Positions 27,186 to 35,533 of a DNA stretch of 64,000 nt are shown piece by piece (within the stretch, counting starts at the first letter, position 1; each line of letters opens with the position of its first letter). This DNA comes from a bacterium (lineage in GTDB: Bacteria; Arandabacterota; Arandabacteria; Arandabacterales; Arandabacteraceae). The stretch covers positions 186,001-250,000 of the forward strand of contig JAOZOU010000004.1 in assembly GCA_029933125.1 (NCBI GenBank), written 5' to 3'. Under the pieces are notes generated by a model. That model saw only the letters and a program-made list of their open reading frames with translations. It did not search any database and had not been told where the DNA came from. The translations under genes and the position numbers were made by a program.

Positions 27186-27803
27186 GTGTCAGTGACAGCT
27201 TATGCTGAACTCAAAGCGAAATATCCCAAGTATCTTGAAATTGGATTCCTGCTTGCGATTGTGATCCATGCAGTTGCTTTCGCTTTCTGGCCGGAGTATG
27301 TGCCTTCGGTCTATAAGCTCAGGGAGGAGAAATTTGAAGTTGTCGATATTCCACCCGAGATAGAGATACCCCCACCACCTGAGGAGATAGCCAGACCAGA
27401 GGTCGCTGTCGAGATCGAGGCAAGTGATGAGGCAAGTGAGGAGGAGACCATTGCGCCGACGATGTTCGACGCCGAGAATCTACCACCTGCTCCTCCACCT
27501 CCACCACCTGAACCTGAGATGTTTTTTGCGTTCGATACCTATCCGCAGGTGATTCATGCAGCTAAGCCTAAGTATCCTGAACTGGCTCGCAAGGCCGAGG
27601 TCGAAGGTACTGTTGTGGTGATGGTTACTATTGATGAAACCGGCAAGGTCATAAATGCGTGGATTGCCCAGTCCGATGCCCCGATCCTCAATGATGCTGC
27701 TATTGAAGCAGCCTATAAGTTCAAGTTTACGCCCGCTAAGCAGCGCGATGTGCCTGTGAAGGCAACCATTAGTATTCCATTTAGATTTTCGCTTACCGAG
27801 TAG
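27186..27803 (+). CDS. tonB: TonB energy transducer
   Basis: 205 aa from GTG 27186 with TAGGAGATGA upstream. N-terminal membrane anchor (IGFLLAIVIHAVAFAFW, including the conserved His of the TonB helix), a Pro/Glu-rich periplasm-spanning spacer (IEIPPPPEEIARPEVAVEIE; APPPPPPEPE), then the C-terminal TonB domain (PKYPELARKAEVEGTVVVMV; FTPAKQRDVPVKATISIPF). It binds the TonB box of outer-membrane receptors, plausibly the two at 17914 and 37686. It ends the exbB-exbD-exbD-tonB operon. Confidence 0.94.
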   Translation: MSVTAYAELKAKYPKYLEIGFLLAIVIHAVAFAFWPEYVPSVYKLREEKFEVVDIPPEIEIPPPPEEIARPEVAVEIEASDEASEEETIAPTMFDAENLPPAPPPPPPEPEMFFAFDTYPQVIHAAKPKYPELARKAEVEGTVVVMVTIDETGKVINAWIAQSDAPILNDAAIEAAYKFKFTPAKQRDVPVKATISIPFRFSLTE

Positions 27804-27829
27804 GTGCACTCCTATTACACCTTCAAGTC

Positions 27830-27858
27830 TTGTAAGTTGCCCTCCTTCGTGGTATAGG
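27830..27858 (+). promoter_or_regulatory. Possible internal promoter for the Yip1-type gene
   Basis: TTGTAA (27830-27835) and TATAGG (27853-27858) with a 17-base spacer, downstream of tonB. A transcript from here would start near 27865, after the left arm of the inverted repeat at 27835-27888. See that entry for the consequence. Confidence 0.45.
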
Positions 27859-27888
27859 TACGTTGAGGCATTCTAAAGGAGGGCAACT
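27835..27888 (+). promoter_or_regulatory. Perfect 13-base dyad covering the ribosome-binding site
   Basis: AGTTGCCCTCCTT at 27835-27847 is the exact reverse complement of AAGGAGGGCAACT at 27876-27888, with a 28-base loop. The right arm contains the Shine-Dalgarno AAGGAGG and ends directly against the ATG at 27889. In mRNA read through from tonB the stem would bury the ribosome-binding site. A transcript started at the promoter at 27830-27858 would lack the left arm and leave the site free. Confidence 0.75.
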
Positions 27889-28575
27889 ATGAACGGTTTG
27901 GGCAATCTCACATCGATATTCTTCAATCCTGAGAAGGTGGCAACATCTGTTGCTGAGAAACCTCGTTGGCTGCCTGCTTTTGTTATCTTTCTAGTCGTTA
28001 TGGCGCTTGTCGGCTATGGCAGCTACAACTATGCCATAGATACCCAGTATGGGGTGGCGGCTAAGGTTGGGGAAGGTGGGAAATCCCAGGAGGTTTATAT
28101 GGCATTTCTTAAGTCACCCGCCATTCGTATAATCTCAAGCATAGTTCAGGGTATCTCGATGTTTGTAACGTTTGTCCTCATTCCAGCTGCCTTGCTCAAC
28201 TCCATTGCTTCTATCGTGGGGACCCCGGTTGGCTTTAAGAGGATGCTTGCCTATATGTCCCATGTTGGTCTCATAATTGCCGCCGGTCAAATTGTTCGAT
28301 TTCTCCTGATTATGGCAAAGCACACCCCCGACGTCAGATTGAGCCCTGCCGCATTCTTCCCTAATCTCGCATTGTTTTCCCCCATGATGACTTTTCTCTC
28401 ATCCTTTGACATCTTCTCGATATGGGCTTTGATAGCAGTTGTCGTCGGTTACAAGGAATTGGCGAAAATGAAGATGAGTAAAGCCGTGCTTGTGGTTGTA
28501 AGCCTTTGGCTGATAGGAGTTGGTATCCTGGTTGGCCTTGTCGTGTTAAGGGGTTTGTTTGTTCGTAAAGTATAG
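27889..28575 (+). CDS. Yip1-domain membrane protein
   Basis: 228 aa with five or so membrane helices. It starts with the Yip1/YIPF-type entry segment (LTSIFFNPEKVATSVAEKPR then WLPAFVIFLVVMALVGYGSY), followed by FVTFVLIPAALLNSIASIVG with the small-residue helix seen in this family, and a final VVVSLWLIGVGILVGLVVL. The bacterial role of Yip1 proteins is unknown; they often sit beside efflux or ABC systems, as here (TolC, adaptor and permeases follow 14 bases later). Translation is probably controlled by the overlapping dyad just upstream. Confidence 0.75.
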   Translation: MNGLGNLTSIFFNPEKVATSVAEKPRWLPAFVIFLVVMALVGYGSYNYAIDTQYGVAAKVGEGGKSQEVYMAFLKSPAIRIISSIVQGISMFVTFVLIPAALLNSIASIVGTPVGFKRMLAYMSHVGLIIAAGQIVRFLLIMAKHTPDVRLSPAAFFPNLALFSPMMTFLSSFDIFSIWALIAVVVGYKELAKMKMSKAVLVVVSLWLIGVGILVGLVVLRGLFVRKV

Positions 28576-28589
28576 GAAGGGGGAAGGGC

Positions 28590-29912
28590 ATGAAGCTAAG
28601 TAGCCGTCGCCTCGTATTTGGCTTGGGTTCGCTGTTAATCTGGACCTGTTTTTGCAGTCCCAGCCATGCATCCGTCGATACATTGCACATCAATCTCGAC
28701 GAGTGTGTAAGGCTTGCTCTCACCGTCAATACGGAGGTCGTTAAGGCACGCTACCAGCTCAAGCAAGCCTCCAGCTATGTTCTAACTTCTGCGTCACAAT
28801 TGCTTCCAACACTCGGTTTTCAATCGACCCATTCAAAGTATGAAGAGTCCTTTCTGCGTCAGGTTGGCGATCGTGTAATAGTTACTGACGAGAGCTATAC
28901 AGCTTCGCTTGCCCTATATGAATCCTTCACAATTGGTGGTATCATGGGAACACTGGAATCCATGGAGGCACGTCAGGCATCGTCACATAATCTCCGCAAG
29001 GTGAGGCAGGAAATTGCCTATCTTGCTCGTGAGAAATATCTCAGCGTTCTAAGAGCGAAGCATCTTCTCGAGGTAAGGGAGGATGCGCTTGATCTCAGTA
29101 AGCGTCGTCTGGAGAAGGCTAAAGCTATGCTTGATGTTGGTTCTGGAGTTCGCTTAGATGTCTTAAGAGCTCAAGTTCAGGTAAGTAACGATCAGATGGA
29201 TGTTATTGCGGCGAGAAATGCTTTGCGTCTGGCTGAGGCCGGTCTCAGGCATTTCCTGAAGCTTGATCCTCAACTTGTTCTCGACCTTGAAGATGTAAGT
29301 GAAACTCGAGATCTTGATATTGAGCTTGAAGAAGCTCTTAGGGAGGCTTCAAGCAACCGTGCTGATATCCATTCAGCTGAGGCGAATCTTCGAGCAGCTT
29401 CACGCCAGGTGTGGAGGGAGCGCGGGGGTTGGTTTCCCTCGCTTACATTCAGATGGTCAGACAGATACACAGGGAACAAGTTTCCAGAAAGAGTTTCCAC
29501 TCTTTCTGATGATGCCAAGTGGAGCTGGGATCTTACAGCCTCCATCAATCTCTTCGATGGTTTCTACACTTTCAGTCGAGTGCGAAATGCAAAGGCTGCA
29601 AGGGAGATCGCCAGACAGGAGCTTGATCAATTCATGAGGGATGCGGCTTTAGAAGTAAGGCAGGCCTATTATGATATGGAGGAGGCGAGAGAGCGGCTTG
29701 ATGTTAGCCGCAAGACAGTTCAGCTTGCCCAAGAGGAGCTTAAGTTGGCTGAGGAGAGCTACAGGCTTGGCACTGCTACCATGCTAGAACTGATTGATGC
29801 TCAGGTCTCCTTGAGTCAGGCTAAGGTGGCCCATGTCGAGGCTGTCTACGACTATATTCTGTCGCAGGCAAAGCTCCTCAAGGCAATCGGGAAGGACGGG
29901 GTCGAAGGATGA
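28590..29912 (+). CDS. TolC-family outer-membrane efflux channel
   Basis: 440 aa. Signal peptide about 1-28 (VFGLGSLLIWTCFCSPSHA). Two OEP repeats of long amphipathic helices follow: the first around LDECVRLALTVNTEVVKARY, the second ending SYRLGTATMLELIDAQVSLS, the standard TolC second-repeat motif. It forms the outer-membrane and periplasmic tunnel for export, docking with the adaptor encoded next. The stop overlaps the adaptor start by 4 bases (ATGA), so a fixed stoichiometry is likely. Confidence 0.92.
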   Translation: MKLSSRRLVFGLGSLLIWTCFCSPSHASVDTLHINLDECVRLALTVNTEVVKARYQLKQASSYVLTSASQLLPTLGFQSTHSKYEESFLRQVGDRVIVTDESYTASLALYESFTIGGIMGTLESMEARQASSHNLRKVRQEIAYLAREKYLSVLRAKHLLEVREDALDLSKRRLEKAKAMLDVGSGVRLDVLRAQVQVSNDQMDVIAARNALRLAEAGLRHFLKLDPQLVLDLEDVSETRDLDIELEEALREASSNRADIHSAEANLRAASRQVWRERGGWFPSLTFRWSDRYTGNKFPERVSTLSDDAKWSWDLTASINLFDGFYTFSRVRNAKAAREIARQELDQFMRDAALEVRQAYYDMEEARERLDVSRKTVQLAQEELKLAEESYRLGTATMLELIDAQVSLSQAKVAHVEAVYDYILSQAKLLKAIGKDGVEG

Positions 29913-31093
29913 GCAAGAAAAAACTCATTTTAATTTTGGGTGCTGTTGCGGGAATAGGTGCGATTGTTGTAGCTAACCTGCGGCTTTCATATGAGCCAAG
30001 TGTTGGGGTTGAGGTAACGAAGGTTGGGCGGGGCAAAGTTGTCGAGAAGGTTTCAGGTCCAGGAGTTGTGCAAGCTGTCTCCTCTGTCAAAATTAGCTCT
30101 TCTGTCATGGGGAGAATTGTCACACTCATGGTCAAGGAGGGAGACCACGTTGAGAAGGGGGATACCCTCCTTATGATTGAATCATCACAATATCGAGCAC
30201 GCCTTGAACAGGCTCAGGCTGCCTTCAAGGCTGCTCTTGCTAGGCTTGAGCTTGCGAGAGCCAGGCTTGGTGAGGCCAAAGATGACCTCGAAAGGGAGTC
30301 AAAGCTGGCTGAGGCTAATCTTGTCTCCTCCAGAGAAGTCGAGAGAGCTAGAACAGCTTTTGCTGTCGCGAAGGCTGAGTTCGATGCAGCTGAACATGCA
30401 GCTCGAGAGGCCGAAGCATCTCTTGAGGCTGCACGGGACGATCTTGAGAAGACAGTCATCACATCGCCCATATCTGGCACTGTGACAAGTCTCAATGTGG
30501 AGCAGGGTGAGATAGTCATCACCGGTACAATGAACAATCCTGGAACAGTCATAATGACTATAAGCAAGCTTGATACCATGGAGGTAAGGGCTGAGATCGA
30601 CGAAACCGACATCACAAAGGTTGCTCCTGGTCAGATAGCTGAGATAAGCGTAGATGCTTTTGCTGACACATTGCTAAGGGGTGTGGTCTCAAGTGTAGGC
30701 AGCTCAGCTCGCTCAACAGCCTCATCTGGTCAAAGAGCAGCCTTCGAGGTCAGAGTTAGAATCCTTGAGAATTTAGCCGGGCTGAGGCCTGGTATGACTA
30801 CAACTGTCGATATAATTACGGCAAGCGAAGACAGTGCTACCTATGTTCCTCTCCAGGCACTTGTATTGAGGGATATTAAGACGGATGACGGGAAGATACA
30901 AAAGGAGGGCATATTCATCGTTGATAATGGCCGAAGCAAGTTTTTGCCAGTCACAACGGGAATTTCAGATGATCTTCACATTGCGATTCTTGATAGCTTA
31001 AGTGAGGACACAGATGTGATCGTGGGACCCTTCAGAATACTTCGAGATCTCGAGGATAGCACCAAGGTCAAGATTATCAGGCGAAGGCAATGA
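29909..31093 (+). CDS. Periplasmic adaptor (membrane fusion) protein, MacA/HlyD type
   Basis: 394 aa. N-terminal membrane anchor (LILILGAVAGIGAIVVANL), lipoyl-type half motif SSVMGRIVTLMVKEGDHVEK, a long coiled-coil hairpin rich in Ala/Glu/Arg (about 90-185), the second lipoyl half (ITSPISGTVTSLNVEQGE), then beta-barrel and membrane-proximal domains. This is the MacA-like pattern used with MacB ABC exporters. It overlaps both neighbours by 4 bases. The ABC ATPase expected next is absent; two permeases follow instead. Confidence 0.92.
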   Translation: MSKKKLILILGAVAGIGAIVVANLRLSYEPSVGVEVTKVGRGKVVEKVSGPGVVQAVSSVKISSSVMGRIVTLMVKEGDHVEKGDTLLMIESSQYRARLEQAQAAFKAALARLELARARLGEAKDDLERESKLAEANLVSSREVERARTAFAVAKAEFDAAEHAAREAEASLEAARDDLEKTVITSPISGTVTSLNVEQGEIVITGTMNNPGTVIMTISKLDTMEVRAEIDETDITKVAPGQIAEISVDAFADTLLRGVVSSVGSSARSTASSGQRAAFEVRVRILENLAGLRPGMTTTVDIITASEDSATYVPLQALVLRDIKTDDGKIQKEGIFIVDNGRSKFLPVTTGISDDLHIAILDSLSEDTDVIVGPFRILRDLEDSTKVKIIRRRQ

Positions 31094-32310
31094 CTTTCGT
31101 AGATCTGCTCCGCATTTCCTCAACTTCTCTGCTCAGGCACAAGCTACGATCAGCCCTTACTATCCTTGGCATAGTGATAGGAATACTTTCGGTTTCCTCT
31201 ATCACAGCAATTGTGCGCGGAATAGACAGCTATGTAGCCAGTATCCTAGGAGCTCTTGGCTCTCAGGGTTTCCTAGTTACCAAGATAGGCATTCCAAAGA
31301 GTGAACAGGACTATTTCAAAGCCCTGAGACGTAGGGAGCTTGAGCCCGAGATGGCTGAAATCATAAAGTCGAGGTGCCCATCAGTTGCCTATGCAAGCCC
31401 AGTGCTCAGAGCAAGCGCCGAGGTAAAGGTCGGAAAGCGAAGTTCTAAGGGCGTCACCATCGAGGGAACCAACTCTGACATTCAGTATATGACGGATGCG
31501 GAGCTTGAGGATGGACGCTACTTCAATGAGTACGAGACTCAGCATGGCAGAAACGTATGTATTCTTGGACACGATGTTAGTGAGAAGCTATTCGCTGGCA
31601 GAAGTGCCATAGGTGGGCACATTTACATAAGGGGGCATCGTTTCACAGTTATCGGGTTGCACAGCGGCATGGGTACCTTTTTTGGCATCTCGAGAGATTC
31701 ATTCCTAAGAATTCCGTATACCACATTTCGCAGGATTTTTGGAAAACCGATTGGAACTGAGATTTCGGTGAAGAGCCTTGAGCCTGAGCTCACAGATCAG
31801 GCAGTTGAGGAAACACGGGCGGTTTTGCGTAGGCTCAGGAAACTACGGCCCGACGAGGAAGATGACTTCGGGATTCTGACCTCTGAGATGTTGATGCGGA
31901 TGTGGAGAACTATCTCAACCAACATATTCATAGTCACGATTGGAGTTGGGAGCATAGCATTGCTTGTGGGCGGAATTGGTATCATGAATATCATGTTTGT
32001 TTCCGTCAAGGAACGCACAATGGAGATAGGTTTGAGGAAAGCTACAGGAGCTAGGCGAAAGGATATCGTGTTTCAATTTCTGACAGAATCGATTCTGCTT
32101 TGTTTGGGCGGTGGTTTTCTCGGTATCTTGCTTGGAGCTATGGGTGCCAAAGCGCTTGCCTGGAAGACCAACATTCCTGTCGCAGTTGAATGGTGGGCTA
32201 TACTTCTAGGATTGGGCGTTGCGGTCGCTGTGGGGATCTTCTTCGGAGTATATCCTGCGGTAAGAGCTGCGTCACTTGCACCATACGATGCCCTGAGGTA
32301 TGAGAAGTGA
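31090..32310 (+). CDS. MacB-type ABC transporter permease (first), no ATPase domain
   Basis: 406 aa. One N-terminal membrane helix (LTILGIVIGILSVSSITAI), a large MacB periplasmic domain (about 50-265, with SRCPSVAYASPVLRASAEV), then a three-helix FtsX-like block near the C-terminus (GIGIMNIMFVSVKERTMEIG; LRKATGARRKDI, the coupling-helix region). It lacks Walker A or B sequences, so it needs an ATPase from elsewhere. ATG 31090 overlaps the adaptor stop. It probably pairs with the next permease as a heterodimer for export of a lipid, peptide or lipoprotein-like cargo; substrate unknown. Confidence 0.9.
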   Translation: MTFVDLLRISSTSLLRHKLRSALTILGIVIGILSVSSITAIVRGIDSYVASILGALGSQGFLVTKIGIPKSEQDYFKALRRRELEPEMAEIIKSRCPSVAYASPVLRASAEVKVGKRSSKGVTIEGTNSDIQYMTDAELEDGRYFNEYETQHGRNVCILGHDVSEKLFAGRSAIGGHIYIRGHRFTVIGLHSGMGTFFGISRDSFLRIPYTTFRRIFGKPIGTEISVKSLEPELTDQAVEETRAVLRRLRKLRPDEEDDFGILTSEMLMRMWRTISTNIFIVTIGVGSIALLVGGIGIMNIMFVSVKERTMEIGLRKATGARRKDIVFQFLTESILLCLGGGFLGILLGAMGAKALAWKTNIPVAVEWWAILLGLGVAVAVGIFFGVYPAVRAASLAPYDALRYEK

Positions 32311-33515
32311 AATGGGTCGGTGAAACGGTAAGGGTTGCAATATCTTCGCTACTTGCGAACAGACTTAGAACACTCCTTACGGTTATTGGAGTGATAATCG
32401 GTATTGGAACGATAATTGCCATGTTGGCTCTCATTAACGGTATCAATAGATCTGTCCTGACCGAGTTTGAAAGACTTGGACCAAATGTGATCTTTATAAC
32501 ACTAGAAGAACCAGGATTGCGTGTAGGTTTTTCTGCGGTCAGGAGGAAACGCATAACCTATCGCGAGGTTGAGCAGTTAAGGCGGAGATGTGATTCTATT
32601 GATAAGATGTCGATCATTTCCCAGCAGCGGTCGGTCGTCAGCTATCGTGGAAGAGACAATGTTGTGACCCTTCTGGGCGTGCAGGCTGATTATGATGAAG
32701 TTGCAGCCCTGAGGCTTGCTGAAGGGAGATTCTTCAATGAGGTTGAGGAAAAGGGGTTGAGAAGGTGTGTCTTGGGTGCTGAGGTTGCCAAGAATTTCTT
32801 TGGAAAGGCATCACCACTTGGTAAATTCGTCGAAATAGGGGGACAGCGCTTCAGGATAATTGGAGTCCTGCAAGAGTCTGGTGTGGTTATGGGAACCAGG
32901 TACGATGATGCTGTCTTCATTCCCTATCCCTGGACTAGGGCGATGTTTGGAGAGCGCAGGGATAACTACGTTATGTTGCTTCCTAATCATGACGTCAATC
33001 CCGATGATGCTGTTGAGCATATAAGACTCACACTGCGTTCGATAAGGAAAATACCGCGTGGCTCTGATGACACATTTGCGATTTCTACTCAGCAGGGAAT
33101 GCTCGAGACATATAACAAGTTGACAGGTTCAATATACTGGGTTATGAGAATAGTGGCATCAATTGCTCTTCTGGTTAGTGGTATAGGTATAATGAACATT
33201 ATGCTGGTCAGTGTGATGGAGAGAACTCGTGAGATAGGTCTGCGTAAGGCTATAGGTGCGAATCGTGCTACTATCGCAGTCCAATTCCTCATTGAGGCTG
33301 TGATTTTGACGAGTATAGGTGGAATTGCTGGAATAGGTTTCGGCTACCTGGTTCGCCTGCTCGTTGGCACTTTGACACCCCTACCTGCGAGTGTTCCTCT
33401 CTGGGCAATACCGTTTGCTCTCGGGATTTGCTGTGGTATTGGCATCTTTTTTGGACTCTATCCTGCGTTGAGGGCTTCCGCCCTTGATCCAGTCAAGGCT
33501 TTGAGATATGAATGA
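32307..33515 (+). CDS. MacB-type ABC transporter permease (second), no ATPase domain
   Basis: 402 aa from GTG 32307, overlapping the first permease by 4 bases (GTGA). Same layout: helix LLTVIGVIIGIGTIIAMLAL, MacB periplasmic domain with DSIDKMSIISQQRSVVSYRG, then GIGIMNIMLVSVMERTREIG and LRKAIGANRATIAVQF coupling region. No ATP-binding motif. Diverged from its neighbour, in keeping with a heterodimeric permease. The 3' end overlaps the GWxTD gene by 8 bases. Confidence 0.9.
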   Translation: MKWVGETVRVAISSLLANRLRTLLTVIGVIIGIGTIIAMLALINGINRSVLTEFERLGPNVIFITLEEPGLRVGFSAVRRKRITYREVEQLRRRCDSIDKMSIISQQRSVVSYRGRDNVVTLLGVQADYDEVAALRLAEGRFFNEVEEKGLRRCVLGAEVAKNFFGKASPLGKFVEIGGQRFRIIGVLQESGVVMGTRYDDAVFIPYPWTRAMFGERRDNYVMLLPNHDVNPDDAVEHIRLTLRSIRKIPRGSDDTFAISTQQGMLETYNKLTGSIYWVMRIVASIALLVSGIGIMNIMLVSVMERTREIGLRKAIGANRATIAVQFLIEAVILTSIGGIAGIGFGYLVRLLVGTLTPLPASVPLWAIPFALGICCGIGIFFGLYPALRASALDPVKALRYE

Positions 33516-34764
33516 CAAACTCTACAGGGTGCCTGTCTTTTTGATAGCGATCTTTCTATGCTCAACGAGTCTTGCTCAGATAACCTACCTGCCTGCATGC
33601 TCATCGCTAACCCCCTTCTTTTGTGTAGATGCGGCATACTTTGTGGAAGATGGTAACTGTGTGGTTGAGACCTTCTTTGAGATCTGTAACGAAGGTCTGC
33701 AGTTCGTCAAAACCGATGGAGGCTTCAAGGGGCAGGTGGATGTCTCTGTTGTCATCATGGATGATAAGGATCGTCAGGTGGCTGGCGATACATATCGCCT
33801 TAGATTGTATGCTTCCAAGTATGACGAGACAACATCGGTGGATTCCTGTCGAACCAAGGTATTGAGACTTAAGGTGAGGCCTGGGAAGTTTAGGCTGATC
33901 GTTAAAGCGTATGATAACGACTCGAGGGCTAAAAGCGTTATCGAGGGACTCTTGACAGTGCCTGACATGGACAGCCTTCCTACCCTGAGTGATCTCGTCC
34001 TTTTGAAGCCAAGTGAACATCCTGGTGGAAAACGTTGGGGCAATTATGTTCCCGCGGTTAGGAGGAAACTCAATGTAAGCGAGGAAAAAACTGCTCTCTA
34101 TTATGAGGTGTATTGTCATGACTACGGGGATTCGCTTACCCTGAGGCAGACAATATCAGATAAGAATGGCAAAGCGCTTGTCAGGCATGAAAAGCATATC
34201 TTCGGAGCGGGCAAGGTCGTCGAGCTTTCAGATCTGGGGGTGGATTCGCTCTCCAACGGACATTATGAGCTCGAAGTGGTCTTGGCAAGAAGCGATGGCT
34301 CAGTTGTGTGTAAGCGGCAAAAGGAATTCGAAGTTTTCTCAGAAGCCTTCTACTTCGACAGGGATGTTGAGGGTGCGGTCGCACTTTTAACATATATAGC
34401 GAGCGGCAGCTTCATAGACGCCTTTGAGAAGGCAGATGCTGAGGAACGTAAGCGGCTCTGGGAGGAGTTCTGGCGGGAAAAAGATCCCACTCCGCAGACT
34501 CCTAAAAACGAATTCTATGAGGAGCACGTGCGCAGATTTAGTTACGCGAATCAGCACTTTGCCACTTCGATGACCGAGGGTTGGAGGACAGATCGTGGTA
34601 GAATCTACATAATCTATGGTGAGCCCGATGAAATCGAAAAGTATCCAGGCGAAGTTAGACGTAAGCCGATGGAGGTTTGGTACTATTACAGTCGCGGCAA
34701 GCGGTTCATTTTCGTAGATGAGACCGGTTTTGGTGACTATGTCCTCGTTGGTCAATATCGCTAA
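33508..34764 (+). CDS. GWxTD-domain protein, canonical motif
   Basis: 418 aa, ATG 33508 overlapping the upstream permease by 8 bases. Signal peptide about 1-23 (VPVFLIAIFLCSTSLAQ). A beta-rich first part is followed by the GWxTD block: LWEEFWREKDPTPQTPKNEF, HFATSMTEGWRTDRGRIYII, YGEPDEIEKYPGEVRRKPME and a closing VWYYYSRGKRFIFVDETGFG. Family function is unknown. Coupling to the export permeases here, and to a PorV protein at 23784, ties GWxTD proteins to envelope assembly or transport. Confidence 0.9.
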   Translation: MNDKLYRVPVFLIAIFLCSTSLAQITYLPACSSLTPFFCVDAAYFVEDGNCVVETFFEICNEGLQFVKTDGGFKGQVDVSVVIMDDKDRQVAGDTYRLRLYASKYDETTSVDSCRTKVLRLKVRPGKFRLIVKAYDNDSRAKSVIEGLLTVPDMDSLPTLSDLVLLKPSEHPGGKRWGNYVPAVRRKLNVSEEKTALYYEVYCHDYGDSLTLRQTISDKNGKALVRHEKHIFGAGKVVELSDLGVDSLSNGHYELEVVLARSDGSVVCKRQKEFEVFSEAFYFDRDVEGAVALLTYIASGSFIDAFEKADAEERKRLWEEFWREKDPTPQTPKNEFYEEHVRRFSYANQHFATSMTEGWRTDRGRIYIIYGEPDEIEKYPGEVRRKPMEVWYYYSRGKRFIFVDETGFGDYVLVGQYR

Positions 34765-35533
34765 GGATTGCTACTCCCAATCGTATGTTCGCCTTCCCGT
34801 TGCGAGTCTGAGAGCAAAGCCAAACAGACAGGCTGAGCTGATTTCTCAGGAGGTGGTAGGAAGAAGGGTAGAGATTCTCAGGTGCAGAGGCGATTGGCTA
34901 AAATGTCGCTTGAGGGATGGTTATCTTGGATGGCTACCCAGAAGGGCTGTTGCGGTGGATCCCGATTTTATGGCAAGCCACTTTGTAGTCTCACGCTTTG
35001 TTCGTATGCGATCCACTTGCGGAAAGGTGATACTGCCCCTTGGAAGTGTAGTAAAGGCGAAAAGATCGGGAAAATCCTATGAGATCTACCTTCCCGGAGG
35101 TCAGGTTGGATTTATGGAAGCGGGCAAGCTCAGGTCACTTAGATTTCTTCCATTTGATTCCAGCCAGTACAGGAGGCTAGTTAGGGAAGTTGCTGGAGCT
35201 CCTTATCTCTGGGGAGGCAAAACACCTTTCGGATTCGACTGCTCTGGTCTAGTTCAGGTGATTTTTGATCTTATGGGCGTGATGTTGCCGAGGAACTCAC
35301 GTGATCAGGCAAGAATTGGAAAGCCTATCGAATCAATCCATAAAGCTCAGGTTCTTGATCTTTTATTCTTCGCACACGGGGCTAACATCGATCATGTTGC
35401 CATCTACCTTGGCGAATTGAGGTTCCTCCATGCATCCGACTGGGTGAAGATTGAGTCATTGAGGGAAGGCGATCCTTGCTACAGGGGTGACCTGTTGGCC
35501 AGCCTAGTTGAGATCAGGAGAACTGTTCTATGA
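34718..35533 (+). CDS. NlpC/P60 murein-peptide endopeptidase with SH3-like domains (YkfC-like)
   Basis: 271 aa from ATG 34718; ATG 34739 and TTG 34748 are possible later starts and no clear ribosome-binding site decides. Bacterial SH3-type repeats about 20-130 (ASLRAKPNRQAELISQEVVG) precede an NlpC/P60 domain. That domain has the catalytic Cys in FGFDCSGLVQVIF, the His in IDHVAIYLG and a following HAS. There is no signal peptide, as expected for a cytoplasmic recycling enzyme that cuts the gamma-D-Glu to diamino-acid bond. The following DUF1611 and dipeptide-epimerase genes match the YkfB/YkfC pairing seen in murein-peptide use. Confidence 0.88.
   Translation: MRPVLVTMSSLVNIAKDCYSQSYVRLPVASLRAKPNRQAELISQEVVGRRVEILRCRGDWLKCRLRDGYLGWLPRRAVAVDPDFMASHFVVSRFVRMRSTCGKVILPLGSVVKAKRSGKSYEIYLPGGQVGFMEAGKLRSLRFLPFDSSQYRRLVREVAGAPYLWGGKTPFGFDCSGLVQVIFDLMGVMLPRNSRDQARIGKPIESIHKAQVLDLLFFAHGANIDHVAIYLGELRFLHASDWVKIESLREGDPCYRGDLLASLVEIRRTVL

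Noticed and set aside
33607-34119. Minus-strand 170-codon open frame opposite the GWxTD gene
   Set aside because: Antisense of a coherent signal-peptide-plus-GWxTD protein.
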